Translations under genes and position numbers: made by a program
Part shown: positions 15,758 to 24,223 of the stretch, piece after piece
Layout of the letters: each line of letters starts with the position of its first letter
How positions within the stretch are numbered: the stretch's first letter is position 1
Notes under the pieces: generated by a model
The model's input: the letters and a program-made list of their open reading frames with translations, nothing else
What the model was told of the DNA's origin: nothing
The model's database searches: none
Assembly (NCBI GenBank): GCA_031365665.1
Contig: JANLYO010000137.1
Coordinates: 1 to 50,802 of the forward strand
Source of the DNA: JANYCG01 sp031365665
GTDB taxonomy: Bacteria; Pseudomonadota; Gammaproteobacteria; Burkholderiales; Burkholderiaceae_C
Direction of reading: 5' to 3'
DNA length: 50,802 bases

Positions 15758-15929
15758 CAATGTCTCCTTTGCCGATCCAAAAACGAAGGATTGGAACCAC
15801 CATAACGCAGTCAGCCGCCAAATGGAATACTTCTTTTGGGAAATCCGCAACAGCAGTAGTGGCTTGTGCCTAATTTCTCAAATTGGTGAGCTTGGCAATT
15901 GGCACTTTGCAATTGGTTAAAGTGTTTGC

Positions 15930-16334
15930 ATGGACGCTTTGGCTTTGCAATCTTCATTTCCCGACCATTTCGCGCCTTGGGTGCTGGCGCTGGGCCTGCG
16001 CGTAGATTCCGTCGCGCCCGACAGCGTGACGCTTCGCTTGCCGCACAGTGCGAGCTTGTCACGAAGCGGTGGCACACTCTGCGGTCAAGCCATGATGGCC
16101 GCTGCGGACACTGCGATGGTGATCGCCCTGATCAACCATTTTGGGGCGTTCAGGCCCTGCACTACCGTGCAGATGAGCAGCAGTTTCATGAAGCCCTTGT
16201 CCAATCAGGACGCGCTGGTGCAGGCCCACATCATCCGGGCCGGCAAAACCATGGCCTTTGGCGAAATCGATATTCGCGGCGCAGATGACGGCAAAAGCGT
16301 CTGCCGATGCAGCGTGGCTTACGCTTTGTTGTAA
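15930..16334 (+). CDS. PaaI-type hotdog-fold thioesterase
   Basis: 134 residues, the normal length for the PaaI/YdiI group. The hallmark is SGGTLCGQAMMAAADTAM at about 46-63, corresponding to the helix that carries the catalytic carboxylate (here Asp60), and VQMSSSFMKPL is the following strand. It hydrolyses acyl-CoA or aryl-CoA thioesters; substrate unknown. The ATG is at 15930; no strong SD is seen, and the 172-bp gap to the divergent AAA+ gene probably holds both promoters. Family A repeat sequence begins 15 nt after its stop. Confidence 0.85.
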   Translation: MDALALQSSFPDHFAPWVLALGLRVDSVAPDSVTLRLPHSASLSRSGGTLCGQAMMAAADTAMVIALINHFGAFRPCTTVQMSSSFMKPLSNQDALVQAHIIRAGKTMAFGEIDIRGADDGKSVCRCSVAYALL

Positions 16335-16348
16335 CTCAACGAGTGGCC

Positions 16349-16427
16349 GTGGGGGCGCCAATTTTTCGTCGGGCCGCCCCCCCGGGGGGCAGCGACCCGC
16401 GCAGCGGCGCAGCGTGGGGGCCTAATT
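16349..16427. repeat. Family A GC-rich hairpin repeat, intergenic copy 1
   Basis: Has GTGGGGG, CCAATTTTTCG, GGGCCGCCCC, CCCCGGGGGGCAG, GCGCAGCGTGGGGG and ends in CTAATTC. It separates two convergent genes. Its terminal CTAATT supplies the stop codon (TAG on the minus strand) of the lipoprotein gene. Likely also a transcription terminator. Confidence 0.8.
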
Positions 16428-16898
16428 CCAGCCGATGACTTGAAACCCCTTGTCAGCCAAACATCGTTGCACGTAATTGCGGTAGGTCGCGCTAGGCCGC
16501 TCGTTCATGGCGCCTGAGACACCTCCCGCTGCGCCGCCGACTGCGGCGCCTGCGGCCCCTGAGCGGATCACGCCTTCTACATTGCGCCCCGTGACCAACG
16601 CGCCCACTGCAGCGGCCACACCGCCTACCGCAGCCCCCTTGCCTGCCCGGTTGGCAGCTTCGTTGTTTTTCTCATCCGGCGTGAGGCCCTGAGCCTGCGC
16701 ACGACCGATGCAGTCGTCCGTGGTGGCTTGCTGCTGCGCCTGCGCGGCAGGGCTAGGCGCATTGGCTGTATAGATCACGGGCCGCGCGGCGGGGCTGTTC
16801 GGCCCCGTCGCAGCACAACCCGCCAGAGCGACAGGCACGGCGATAAGACGGAAAAATGGACGGAAGAATAGGCTTGGGAAGGGGCAACGTATAGGCAT
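16422..16898 (-). CDS. Glycine-zipper outer-membrane lipoprotein
   Basis: 158 residues. A signal sequence ends in a lipobox VALAGC (Cys about 28), so the protein is a predicted lipoprotein. A Gly/Ala-rich stretch, GKGAAVGGVAAAVGALVTGR...GAAGAAVGGAAGGVSGA (about 88-132), has the glycine-zipper pattern of YMGG/SlyB-like proteins, which insert into or line membranes. Two more Cys residues (TDDCIG and QRCLADKG) could pair. The ATG is at 16898. The stop codon lies in the end of a family A repeat. Role probably in envelope structure; no specific function can be assigned. Confidence 0.8.
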   Translation of the reverse strand: MPIRCPFPSLFFRPFFRLIAVPVALAGCAATGPNSPAARPVIYTANAPSPAAQAQQQATTDDCIGRAQAQGLTPDEKNNEAANRAGKGAAVGGVAAAVGALVTGRNVEGVIRSGAAGAAVGGAAGGVSGAMNERPSATYRNYVQRCLADKGFQVIGWN

Positions 16899-17021
16899 GA
16901 AGCCGATGTTAGCGCCAGTGCCTTGGTGAAACTGTAAAATATCGTCCAGGCGCTACCTCAGCGCAGACTAGATTGCTTGCAACCCGAATAGGGAACCAAG
17001 CTCCGATTTTCAGGAAACACC

Positions 17022-17174
17022 ATGTCCGCACCCGCCAAAACCGAAGCCCACCACGACGCGAAACACGAAGTGGACGCGCTGGAATCCATCGTGCCCTTGA
17101 TCCCGATCGTGTTGCCTTTGTGCGGCGGCGTGTTGATATTCCTGCTCGCTTTCATTGCGGTGTCAATGGCCTGA
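17022..17174 (+). CDS. 50-residue single-span membrane peptide
   Basis: A short gene of 50 codons with a good ribosome site (CAGGAA, 5 nt before ATG). The first half is charged and His-rich (EAHHDAKHEVDALES); the second half is a hydrophobic span (IVPLIPIVLPLCGGVLIFLLAFIAV). It resembles the small accessory peptides found in membrane complexes, but I do not recognise a family. It is followed by a plausible rho-independent terminator at 17243, supporting a monocistronic message. The minus strand also reads open here; the SD and codon pattern favour the plus strand. Confidence 0.65.
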   Translation: MSAPAKTEAHHDAKHEVDALESIVPLIPIVLPLCGGVLIFLLAFIAVSMA

Positions 17175-17242
17175 GGGCCACGCTCCCCCCGCGTTCGACG
17201 CAGCCAGGCATCGCCTTTGAGCGGTGTCGCCTAAATCCCCAG

Positions 17243-17275
17243 AGCCCGCTCGCATAGCCTGTCGGGCTTTTCTTT
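17243..17275 (+). terminator. Rho-independent terminator after the small peptide gene
   Basis: AGCCCG at 17243 pairs with CGGGCT at 17263-17268 (loop 14 nt), followed by a T-rich run TTTCTTTT. Confidence 0.6.
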
Positions 17276-17413
17276 TGTCGAGGCACTTTTACACACAAGA
17301 CTTAAGGGCATCAGTATTGGCATGATTTCATGCATTTATTGCATAACTAGTTGCTGTAACTGCTTGGTAACTGCCGCCCAGGTTCTTAAAATCGACACCC
17401 TGCCGCAGGAGGA

Positions 17414-17455
17414 GTCGTTTTCCCAAAGTGTGTTCACTTTGAAAAGACGATTTTT
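17414..17455 (+). promoter_or_regulatory. Hairpin with T-run in the pckG leader
   Basis: GTC-TTTTC-AAAGTG (17414-17430, with bulged G and CC) pairs with CACTTTGAAAAGAC (17435-17448) around a TGTT loop. TTTTT follows, and the SD (AGGAG) comes 12-16 nt later. The shape fits an intrinsic terminator or an attenuator, or an mRNA stability element, in the 5' leader. Confidence 0.45.
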
Positions 17456-17469
17456 ATCCAGGAGTTTTT

Positions 17470-19332
17470 ATGAACGCACCCTCAATTCCGGGCTTGGCCG
17501 TCAAAGCGCCGAGTTACGTGAAGAACGCGAATCTGGTCGCTTGGGTGGCCGAAATGGCCGCCTTGACCAAGCCCGATGCCATTTATTGGTGTGATGGCTC
17601 GCAAGAGGAATACGACCGCCTATGCCAGTTGCTGGTGGATGTCGGTGTCTTCAAACGCCTGAACCAACAAAAACGCCCCAACAGTTTCCTCGCCTTGTCT
17701 GACCCCACAGACGTCGCCCGCGTGGAAGACCGCACCTTCATCTGTTCTGAAACCCAAGACGAAGCCGGCCCCACCAACAACTGGGTGGCCCCGGCTCAAA
17801 TGCGGGCCACGCTGGGCCCGCTGTTCGACGGTTGCATGCGGGGCCGCACCATGTACGTGGTGCCGTTTTCCATGGGCCCTTTGGGCTCGCACATCGCGCA
17901 CATTGGCGTTGAGTTGTCCGACAGCGCCTATGTGGCCGTCAACATGCGCATCATGACCCGCATGGGCAAAGCGGTGTACGACGTGCTGGGGGCCGAAGGC
18001 GCGTTTGTGCCCTGCATCCACACCGTGGGAGCGCCCTTGGAGCCAGACCAGCAAGACGTGCGCTGGCCTTGCAACAAGACCAAATACATCGTGCATTACC
18101 CTGAAACCCGCGAAATCTGGAGCTACGGTTCAGGTTACGGCGGCAATGCACTCTTGGGTAAAAAGTGTTTCGCGCTGCGCATTGCGTCCAACATGGGCCG
18201 CGACGAAGGTTGGCTGGCCGAACACATGCTGATTCTCGGTGTGACAAATCCGCAAGGCAAAAAGTACCACATCGCCGCCGCTTTCCCCAGTGCCTGCGGC
18301 AAAACCAACTTCTCCATGCTGGTGCCACCCGCCGGTTTTGAAGGCTGGAAAGTCACCACCATTGGCGACGACATCGCCTGGATCAAACCCGGCAAAGACG
18401 GTCGCCTGTACGCCATCAACCCGGAAGCCGGTTATTTTGGCGTCGCACCAGGCACCAACATGGTGACCAACCCGAACTGCCTGGCCAGCTTGACTAGAGA
18501 TGTCATCTATACCAATGTCGCCTTGACCGATGACGGCGACGTCTGGTGGGAAGGCCTGGAACAAGACACCGGCAAGTTGCCCGACCATCTGATTGACTGG
18601 CAAGGCAAAGACTGGACGCCCCAAATCGCCAAGCAGACCGACGCCAAAGCCGCCCATCCCAATTCCCGTTTCACGGTGGCGGCGCTGAACAACCCGGCGC
18701 TCGACCCCGCGTGGGACGACCCCAAAGGTGTGCCGATTGACGCCTTCATCTTCGGTGGCCGCCGTTCCACCACCGTGCCCCTGGTTTCCGAAGGCCGCAG
18801 CTGGGTCGAAGGCGTGTACATGGCCGCGACCATGGGTTCTGAGACCACAGCGGCCATCGCCGGCCAACAAGGCGTGGTGCGGCGCGACCCGTTCGCCATG
18901 ATCGCCTTTGCCGGTTACAACATGAGTGACTACTTCCAGCATTGGCTCAACATCGGCAAAAACCTCGAAGCTGCGGGTGCCAGTGTGCCCAAGGTGTTCT
19001 GCACCAACTGGTTCAGGAAGGGTGCCGACGGCAAATTCGTCTGGCCCGGTTACGGCGAAAACATGCGCGTCTTGAAGTGGATGATTGACCGCATCGAAGG
19101 CACTGCCAAAGGCGTTGACCAACCCTTCGGCGTCAGCCCCACCTACGAAGAGCTCAACTGGACGGGCCTGAATTTCAGCCGCGACCAGTTCAACACCGTC
19201 ACCAGTTTCGACAAAGCCGCCTGGCAGGCCGAGTTGAAGCTGCACACCGAACTCTTCACCCAGCTCAAGCACCATTTACCTCAAGAGCTGGAAGCCACGC
19301 GCTTGAAGCTGGAGCAGCGGCTGGCTGCTTAA
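17470..19332 (+). CDS. pckG: Phosphoenolpyruvate carboxykinase (GTP)
   Basis: 620 residues, full length for GTP-type PEPCK. It converts oxaloacetate + GTP to PEP + CO2 + GDP for gluconeogenesis. FPSACGKTNFSML (about 276-288) is the P-loop with the reactive Cys; ADDSYVAVNM-type and GDDIAWIKPG motifs carry metal ligands; FIFGGRRSTTVPLV holds the nucleotide/substrate loop. The ATG has AGGAG 5 nt upstream. Its leader carries a hairpin with a T-run (17414-17455), suggesting attenuation. A strong terminator at 19403-19430 follows. It is transcribed alone. Confidence 0.96.
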   Translation: MNAPSIPGLAVKAPSYVKNANLVAWVAEMAALTKPDAIYWCDGSQEEYDRLCQLLVDVGVFKRLNQQKRPNSFLALSDPTDVARVEDRTFICSETQDEAGPTNNWVAPAQMRATLGPLFDGCMRGRTMYVVPFSMGPLGSHIAHIGVELSDSAYVAVNMRIMTRMGKAVYDVLGAEGAFVPCIHTVGAPLEPDQQDVRWPCNKTKYIVHYPETREIWSYGSGYGGNALLGKKCFALRIASNMGRDEGWLAEHMLILGVTNPQGKKYHIAAAFPSACGKTNFSMLVPPAGFEGWKVTTIGDDIAWIKPGKDGRLYAINPEAGYFGVAPGTNMVTNPNCLASLTRDVIYTNVALTDDGDVWWEGLEQDTGKLPDHLIDWQGKDWTPQIAKQTDAKAAHPNSRFTVAALNNPALDPAWDDPKGVPIDAFIFGGRRSTTVPLVSEGRSWVEGVYMAATMGSETTAAIAGQQGVVRRDPFAMIAFAGYNMSDYFQHWLNIGKNLEAAGASVPKVFCTNWFRKGADGKFVWPGYGENMRVLKWMIDRIEGTAKGVDQPFGVSPTYEELNWTGLNFSRDQFNTVTSFDKAAWQAELKLHTELFTQLKHHLPQELEATRLKLEQRLAA

Positions 19333-19402
19333 CAGCCTGTAGGGGCGATGACCTCTGCCGACGCCCACGGCCCCGCACCTTGTTAAATTGGGTGCCACCC
19401 AT

Positions 19403-19430
19403 AAAAAAGCCACCTTACGGTGGCTTTTTT
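19403..19430. terminator. Bidirectional rho-independent terminator
   Basis: A perfect 12-bp stem, AAAAAAGCCACC / GGTGGCTTTTTT, with a 4-nt TTAC loop. A- and T-tracts on both sides make it work for pckG (+) and for the minus-strand membrane gene. Confidence 0.9.
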
Positions 19431-19489
19431 GGGTTGAACGTCTCTTACCTGCGTTGAGCCTTTCGCGTGAAAAGGGCCGGGTTGGGCGC

Positions 19490-20020
19490 TTATATGTAGC
19501 GCAAATGACCCAAGGCGAACGGCCGCACTTGGCGCGCGGGTTCTGGCATTTCAATGGGTGCAACCACGCTGCCGAAGGTTTCCACCTGGGCCGCTTCATG
19601 GCGCCAGATGGCGGCGCGCAGTTCGGCCATCACGAGCGGGTCGCTGCGGGCGGCTTCCAGGTACGCAGCGTCTGAATGAGCCTGGGAGGCTTGTTGGCGC
19701 GAGGCGTCCAGTTTTTGGCCCACACCATCAATGAAATCCTTGATCAATGGGGCCAACATGGCCAAGGTGGCAAACACCAGCGTCCACAAGGCGACCCAGG
19801 CGGCGAACAGGTGGCCGTCAACCCAGGTGTCAACGAGCTGGTTGGCCACGACGGCCAAAGCGGCGATGAAACCCGCCACCAGCAGGGTGCTCAGACCACG
19901 TGCCGTGTTGTAGGCGGCCTTGAATTTGCCCCAGGTGCCGCTGACAGCACCAAAAAGGGCCTCGGCGCGTGCTACGCCGGGGTGTTCGGCGGGATAGTCG
20001 ATATGGACGAAGCTGGTCAT
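19490..20020 (-). CDS. Hypothetical small inner-membrane protein
   Basis: 176 residues with two hydrophobic segments (LSTLLVAGFIAALAVVANQLV and FAAWVALWTLVFATLAMLA) near 44-95. A cytoplasmic N-terminus and a charged C-terminal region rich in Ala and Glu flank them. The ATG at 20020 has AGGGA 10 nt upstream. It lies divergently from lysR with its leader holding an inverted repeat. I do not recognise a family; a role in envelope stress or as a small transporter accessory is possible. Confidence 0.7.
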   Translation of the reverse strand: MTSFVHIDYPAEHPGVARAEALFGAVSGTWGKFKAAYNTARGLSTLLVAGFIAALAVVANQLVDTWVDGHLFAAWVALWTLVFATLAMLAPLIKDFIDGVGQKLDASRQQASQAHSDAAYLEAARSDPLVMAELRAAIWRHEAAQVETFGSVVAPIEMPEPARQVRPFALGHLRYI

Positions 20021-20044
20021 GATGAATTTCCCTTTCTTTGAACT

Positions 20045-20095
20045 ATCCCCACCACACGTGCGTTGGGGATGACCGAATATTAGGGTTAACTCTAA
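20045..20095. promoter_or_regulatory. Dyad symmetries upstream of the minus-strand membrane gene
   Basis: ATCCCCA (20045-20051) is inverted as TGGGGAT (20064-20070). A 16-bp near-perfect palindrome, TTAGGGTTAACTCTAA, lies at 20080-20095. Either could be an operator. Confidence 0.35.
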
Positions 20096-20210
20096 TGTTA
20101 TTCAACTTTATATTGGTGATTGATTACATTCATAATGGTGATGTTCCCTGTCAGTCAACCCTTTTATGGAGTGAAAAGGCTCAGAATCGCCCCATTTTCC
20201 ACATGGTGGG

Positions 20211-20231
20211 AATTGGGTTCTGACCCCAATT
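20211..20231. promoter_or_regulatory. REP-like inverted repeat before lysR
   Basis: AATTGGG / CCCAATT around a 7-nt centre, ending 5 nt before the lysR ATG. A related string, GGGGTCA..CCAATTA, is at 34373-34390. Both resemble GGGGTCAG hairpins of REP elements; an autoregulatory site is the alternative. Confidence 0.4.
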
Positions 20232-20236
20232 AATTT

Positions 20237-21208
20237 ATGTCGTTGAACTTTCGCACTCTGGATTTGAACCTGCTGCGCGTTTTTGACGAGGTGATGCAGG
20301 AGCGCAGCTTGACCAAGGCGGCGCGCAATCTGGCCTTGACGCAACCGGCTGTCAGCAACGCCATGCGCCGCCTGCGCGAAGTGCTGGGTGATGATTTGCT
20401 CAGACGCAGCGGGCAGGGCCTGGAGCCGACACCGCAGGCGCTGGACATTTGGCCAACTGTGCGGGACGCGCTGCAAAACCTGCAGTCGGCCTTGGTGCCG
20501 CCAGATTTTTCTGCGGCTGAATCCACCACCGTGTTTCAGCTGACCATGGCAGATGCCACCGCAGCAGAGCTGATTCCGGGTGTGGTCAAGCTGCTGGACA
20601 GCCAGGCACCCGGCATTTCGCTGCGTGTGTTGCCCTTGGCCACGCGCGACCCGCGCAAACTGCTGGACGAAGACGGCATCGACCTGGCGCTGGGGTTTTT
20701 CCCGGCGGTGCTGGCCGAGCTCACCGCCCGCGCCCAGGTGGGCAAAGCCGTGGGGTATGAACACCAGCGCCTGTACGATGGCCAATACGTTTGTGTGATG
20801 CGCAAAGACCACCCGCTGGCACGCGACCCGCTGACTTTGGGCCGGTTTTGCAATGCACGCCACGTCTTGGTGAGTTTTTCAGACCGGCCCTTCGGTTTCA
20901 TCGACGAGGCACTGGCCTCGCTGGGCCGTCAGCGGCGCGTGGTGCTGACCGTGAACCAGTTTTTTACCGCCGGACGGGTGGTGGCCAGCTCGGATTTGCT
21001 CACCGTTTTCCCGCGCCACTTTGTCGGAATGACCGGGATGGGCGACGAGTTGACCGTGCGCAATTTGCCCTTTGCCGTCCCGGTGGTGCACGTGGACGCG
21101 TTGTGGCACCACCGCGTGGACCTGGATCCCGCCAACCGTTGGCTGCGCACCACAATGCAGCAGGTGGCCACGGCGGTGTTTGGCGAGGTGTCGATGGACA
21201 CGGCATGA
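20237..21208 (+). CDS. LysR-family transcriptional regulator
   Basis: 323 residues. The N-terminal helix-turn-helix is complete: LNLLRVFDEVMQERSLTKAARNLALTQPAVSNAMRRLRE (about 10-48). The effector-binding half follows, with HPLARDPL and a typical LTTR C-terminus. It starts with ATG at 20237, right after an inverted repeat. The next gene, a Bug receptor, lies on the same strand 107 nt later, so this regulator may control it. Its subgroup resembles NodD/SyrM-like regulators with the NLLRVFDEVM start. Effector unknown. Confidence 0.9.
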   Translation: MSLNFRTLDLNLLRVFDEVMQERSLTKAARNLALTQPAVSNAMRRLREVLGDDLLRRSGQGLEPTPQALDIWPTVRDALQNLQSALVPPDFSAAESTTVFQLTMADATAAELIPGVVKLLDSQAPGISLRVLPLATRDPRKLLDEDGIDLALGFFPAVLAELTARAQVGKAVGYEHQRLYDGQYVCVMRKDHPLARDPLTLGRFCNARHVLVSFSDRPFGFIDEALASLGRQRRVVLTVNQFFTAGRVVASSDLLTVFPRHFVGMTGMGDELTVRNLPFAVPVVHVDALWHHRVDLDPANRWLRTTMQQVATAVFGEVSMDTA

Positions 21209-21315
21209 GGATTGCTTTTGATGGCCTACGCGTCTGGCCGCAATGTCGTCACAATCACTTCAACACCATCGCTTCAGCGCGACGGCTTCAATTCACCTCA
21301 GCTTCAGGAGATGCC

Positions 21316-22320
21316 ATGCCAACATCGTCAAAGGCCCCCCGCACCTTCCCCGCCACCTTCACACGGCGCAAACTGCTCGGATCGGCCGCAGCCGCAGCCG
21401 CCAGCCTGGCGCTGCCCGCCCGTGCGGACTGGCCCGACAAGCCGCTGAAAATCGTCGTCACATTCGCCGCAGGCGGCGCCAGTGACATCGTGGCGCGGGT
21501 GATGGCGGAGCAGCTCGGCAGAAAACTCGGCCAAAGCGTGGTGGTGGAAAACCGCCCCGGCGCAGGTGGCAGTGTGGGTGGCTTGGCGGTGGCGCAGGCG
21601 CCCGCCGACGGGTACACGCTGATGTTGTCCAACTCGACGCCGATATCCCTCGGGCCGTTCGCGCTGGAGAAGCAGCCCTATGACCCGGTGGACGGCTTCA
21701 CCCACATCGCCCTCATCGGCAGCGCGCCCTGCGTGGTGATGGCCAACCCGCAAACGCCGCTTAAAACCCTGCCCGACCTCGAAGCGCTCGCGCGCAAATC
21801 AGGGCAGCTGAACTTTGGCTCGGGTGGCCCCGCTTCCATCGGCCATATTTACGGCGAGTTGATGAAAAAGACCATGGGCGTGAACCTGCAACACGTGCCC
21901 TACCGGGGCGGAGCGCCAATGACTACCGACCTGATCGCCGGCATCATCCCGGTGGGCATTGACGTGGTGACGGCCTTTGTGCCGTATTTCAAAAGCGGCC
22001 AGATTGTGCCGCTGGCCGTCACGTCCGCCAGCCGCACACCGCTCTTGCCCGAGGTGCCCAGCGTCGTCGAGTTTGGTTACCGCAAGCTGGTGCTGGACAA
22101 CTTCTTCGGCCTCACCGGCCCTGCCAAAATGCCGGCCGACGTGGTGGCCCGGCTCAACGCCGCCTGCAACGAGATCTTGACCCAGGCCGACGTGAAAAAA
22201 CGCATGCTGGATTTGGGCATCACCACCACACCCGGCAGTGCAGCCGCGTTCACCGCCTACGTGCGCGACCAGGTCGGCACGCTGGCACCTGTGGTAAAAG
22301 GGGCTGGCGTGAAATTATAA
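21316..22320 (+). CDS. Bug-type TTT solute-binding receptor
   Basis: 334 residues. RRKLLGSAAAAAASLALPARA at the N-terminus has a twin-Arg followed by a hydrophobic run and an AxA cut site, so a Tat-type or Sec signal is possible. The mature part carries the Bug hallmarks PDKPLKIVVTFAAGGASD, VVVENRPGAGGSVGG, PADGYTLML and FALTGPAKM. Such proteins bind carboxylates in the periplasm, often feeding tripartite tricarboxylate transporters. The ATG at 21316 has AGGAG 5 nt upstream. No TctA/TctB partner is in the window, as is common for orphan Bug receptors. It is probably co-regulated with the upstream lysR. Confidence 0.92.
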   Translation: MPTSSKAPRTFPATFTRRKLLGSAAAAAASLALPARADWPDKPLKIVVTFAAGGASDIVARVMAEQLGRKLGQSVVVENRPGAGGSVGGLAVAQAPADGYTLMLSNSTPISLGPFALEKQPYDPVDGFTHIALIGSAPCVVMANPQTPLKTLPDLEALARKSGQLNFGSGGPASIGHIYGELMKKTMGVNLQHVPYRGGAPMTTDLIAGIIPVGIDVVTAFVPYFKSGQIVPLAVTSASRTPLLPEVPSVVEFGYRKLVLDNFFGLTGPAKMPADVVARLNAACNEILTQADVKKRMLDLGITTTPGSAAAFTAYVRDQVGTLAPVVKGAGVKL

Positions 22321-22366
22321 AATATCTTATTTCAACTAAATTTACAGACTATTTTTAAGATGCAAA

Positions 22367-22457
22367 CCACACAAATATTTAATATATTGCTATTATTTAT
22401 GATGTTAAATATGCATAATTATAATTAATTATCTACATTAAATTTAAATAAAACGGC
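22367..22457 (+). repeat. Family B AT-rich dispersed repeat upstream of the phosphoesterase
   Basis: CCACACAAATATTTAATAT then TATTGCTATTAT at offset 19, and AAATAAAACGGC at offset 79. It shares both ends with the copy at 9601-9692. The whole 22321-22470 gap is strikingly AT-rich for this genome. Confidence 0.7.
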
Positions 22458-22470
22458 TTATTTTTTACGC

Positions 22471-23322
22471 ATGCGCCTGCAGCTTTTGTCTGACTTACAC
22501 CTCGAAGTCCACCCGCATTTCGTGCCCGCACCCGCGCCGGGTGCGGATTTGCTGGTGCTCGCGGGCGATGTCGGCTCTTACCAGACCAACACCCAACTCC
22601 AGGACGACGATTTCGGCCTCGGGCGTTTTTCGCCCCAACATGGCTGGCCCACGCCGGTTTTGTACGTGCCGGGCAACCACGAATACGACTTGCTGGAATT
22701 TGACGCCACCCACGCGCGCCTGCGTGAAACCTGCGAGCGTTTGGGCCTGGTCTGGCTGGAGCGCGAGGTGCTGGTAGCCGCCGACATCCCGGGCCTCAAT
22801 CCAGCCGCCAAGCAAGAAGCGCTTCGTTTTGTCGGCACCACCCTGTGGAGCGACTTTGACTGCTTCGGGCCCAGCGACGCCGCCTCGCCCACTGCCCTGC
22901 AACAACAGCTCAAAGCTCGCGACAAAGCCTTTCGTGCCGCCAATTTCTATCTGAAAAAAGCCGCCACCACGCGTTTTGGCGCGCTCATGCTGGCCGAGCA
23001 AATGCGCGACCAGGGCCTGGCCTGCATCGACTGGTTAGGCGCCGCGCTGGCAAGCCCGTACAACGGCAAAACCGTCGCCGTCACCCACTTCGCACCCAGT
23101 CTCAAAAGCGCCGACCCGCGTTACGGCAACACACCCGGCACCGCCGGTTTTTGCAGCAATCTCGACCATCTGTTGCCCCACGCCGACTTGTGGCTGCACG
23201 GCCACCTGCATTGCCCGAGCGACTACCGGATCGGCCGATGCCGCGTGGTGGCCAACCCGATGGGCTATGTGCGCAAAAACGAGCAGGCAGCGTTCAAACC
23301 GGGCTTGGTGCTGGAAATTTGA
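22471..23322 (+). CDS. Calcineurin-like metallophosphoesterase
   Basis: 283 residues with the full metallophosphoesterase motif set: SDLHLE (7-12), AGDVGS (~31), PGNHEYD (~65), THFAPS (~208) and HGHLH (~247). The enzyme uses two divalent metals to hydrolyse phosphomono- or diesters; the true substrate is unknown (cyclic-nucleotide or nucleic-acid phosphodiesterases are common in this family). The ATG follows a family B repeat by 13 nt and has no visible SD, so leaderless or weak initiation is likely. Confidence 0.88.
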   Translation: MRLQLLSDLHLEVHPHFVPAPAPGADLLVLAGDVGSYQTNTQLQDDDFGLGRFSPQHGWPTPVLYVPGNHEYDLLEFDATHARLRETCERLGLVWLEREVLVAADIPGLNPAAKQEALRFVGTTLWSDFDCFGPSDAASPTALQQQLKARDKAFRAANFYLKKAATTRFGALMLAEQMRDQGLACIDWLGAALASPYNGKTVAVTHFAPSLKSADPRYGNTPGTAGFCSNLDHLLPHADLWLHGHLHCPSDYRIGRCRVVANPMGYVRKNEQAAFKPGLVLEI

Positions 23323-23329
23323 GCATCCG

Positions 23330-24223
23330 CTAAAGCACTGCGCGAATCGCCACCTCGTATACATTGGCATCTGGCAAATTACTCGGCGAGGTGAACGCAA
23401 GCGCAATTTGGTCAACGGTTGTGGTGAATTTGCCGACCAAGTTCAAGTCGCGCATTTGACCCGCAGCCACGGGTTGGCCCACGTCGTACCACATCAATGT
23501 CATCGCACCCGGCTGGGGCGCGTATTCCATCAGGCTCCCGCCCAACCTCTCACGGATTCGGTCATAAACAGGTTTTGGGCAAACAAAAAACAAGCCCTGC
23601 CGGCAAAGCCGCTCACGCCGTAGCACGTGGCCTTTGTAAATGATTTGCGGCAGGATGCGCTTGTTCACATTTTCCCAATTGAATCCCGCCGTGCTCCGCC
23701 CCGCAAAGGCCTCGCCGCGCAGAAGCGCGTTGCGCTCTGCCTGGTAATTGCCCGTTGTGTCAATCGACTGGACTTCCACTGCGACAAATTCCGCCAGTTC
23801 ACCTCGTTCATCCAGCCGCGCCAGAACCCAGTCGACAAAATAACCGCCAGAGCGGCCTCGGTTTGGCAGGCGCAGCTCCTTGCCCCAGCGTTTTCCAAAC
23901 ACCGCCACCTTCGTCACCTCGGATGAAGATTGCCCACCCTTGGCCGCCTTGCCTGGCAAAAGTTCAACCCGGCCACCGAAAGCAGTTTTCGCGACGTCCA
24001 CCAGAGTCTGGTAATCGTTGGCGTACAAACGTATCGGGCAACAAATGACAGGCCCTGAAGTTTTGGGCTTGAGTGTGCAAACACCGCTGACGGCGCCGTC
24101 GCTCAGGGTTTTTTGGCAGGTGTCTCCAATGAAGGGGCAGCGTTTTTGCGCCCTTGCCTGAGCGGCTGGAACGGACGAGTCTGCGGGCGCGTACCCGAAG
24201 AACTCGACAATGTTGCTAGCCAA
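23330..24223 (-). CDS. NotI-family type II restriction endonuclease
   Basis: 297 residues. A Cys cluster near the N-terminus (C29, C36, C49, C61, C62), with RCPFIGDTCQK, recalls the Cys4 iron site of NotI. The nuclease core shows D131 (YFVDW), then E150 and Q152 in VAVEVQSIDTTGNY, the D...ExQ version of PD-(D/E)XK. The start is TTG at 24223, overlapping the end of the methyltransferase gene by 8 nt, so the two are one operon with the methyltransferase first. NotI relatives read GC-rich palindromes, but the site cannot be read here. Convergent with the phosphoesterase, gap 7 nt. Confidence 0.85.
   Translation of the reverse strand: MASNIVEFFGYAPADSSVPAAQARAQKRCPFIGDTCQKTLSDGAVSGVCTLKPKTSGPVICCPIRLYANDYQTLVDVAKTAFGGRVELLPGKAAKGGQSSSEVTKVAVFGKRWGKELRLPNRGRSGGYFVDWVLARLDERGELAEFVAVEVQSIDTTGNYQAERNALLRGEAFAGRSTAGFNWENVNKRILPQIIYKGHVLRRERLCRQGLFFVCPKPVYDRIRERLGGSLMEYAPQPGAMTLMWYDVGQPVAAGQMRDLNLVGKFTTTVDQIALAFTSPSNLPDANVYEVAIRAVL

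Noticed and set aside
18130..19275. Minus-strand open frame of about 380 codons inside pckG
   Set aside because: Complete PEP carboxykinase motifs run on the plus strand across the same bases.
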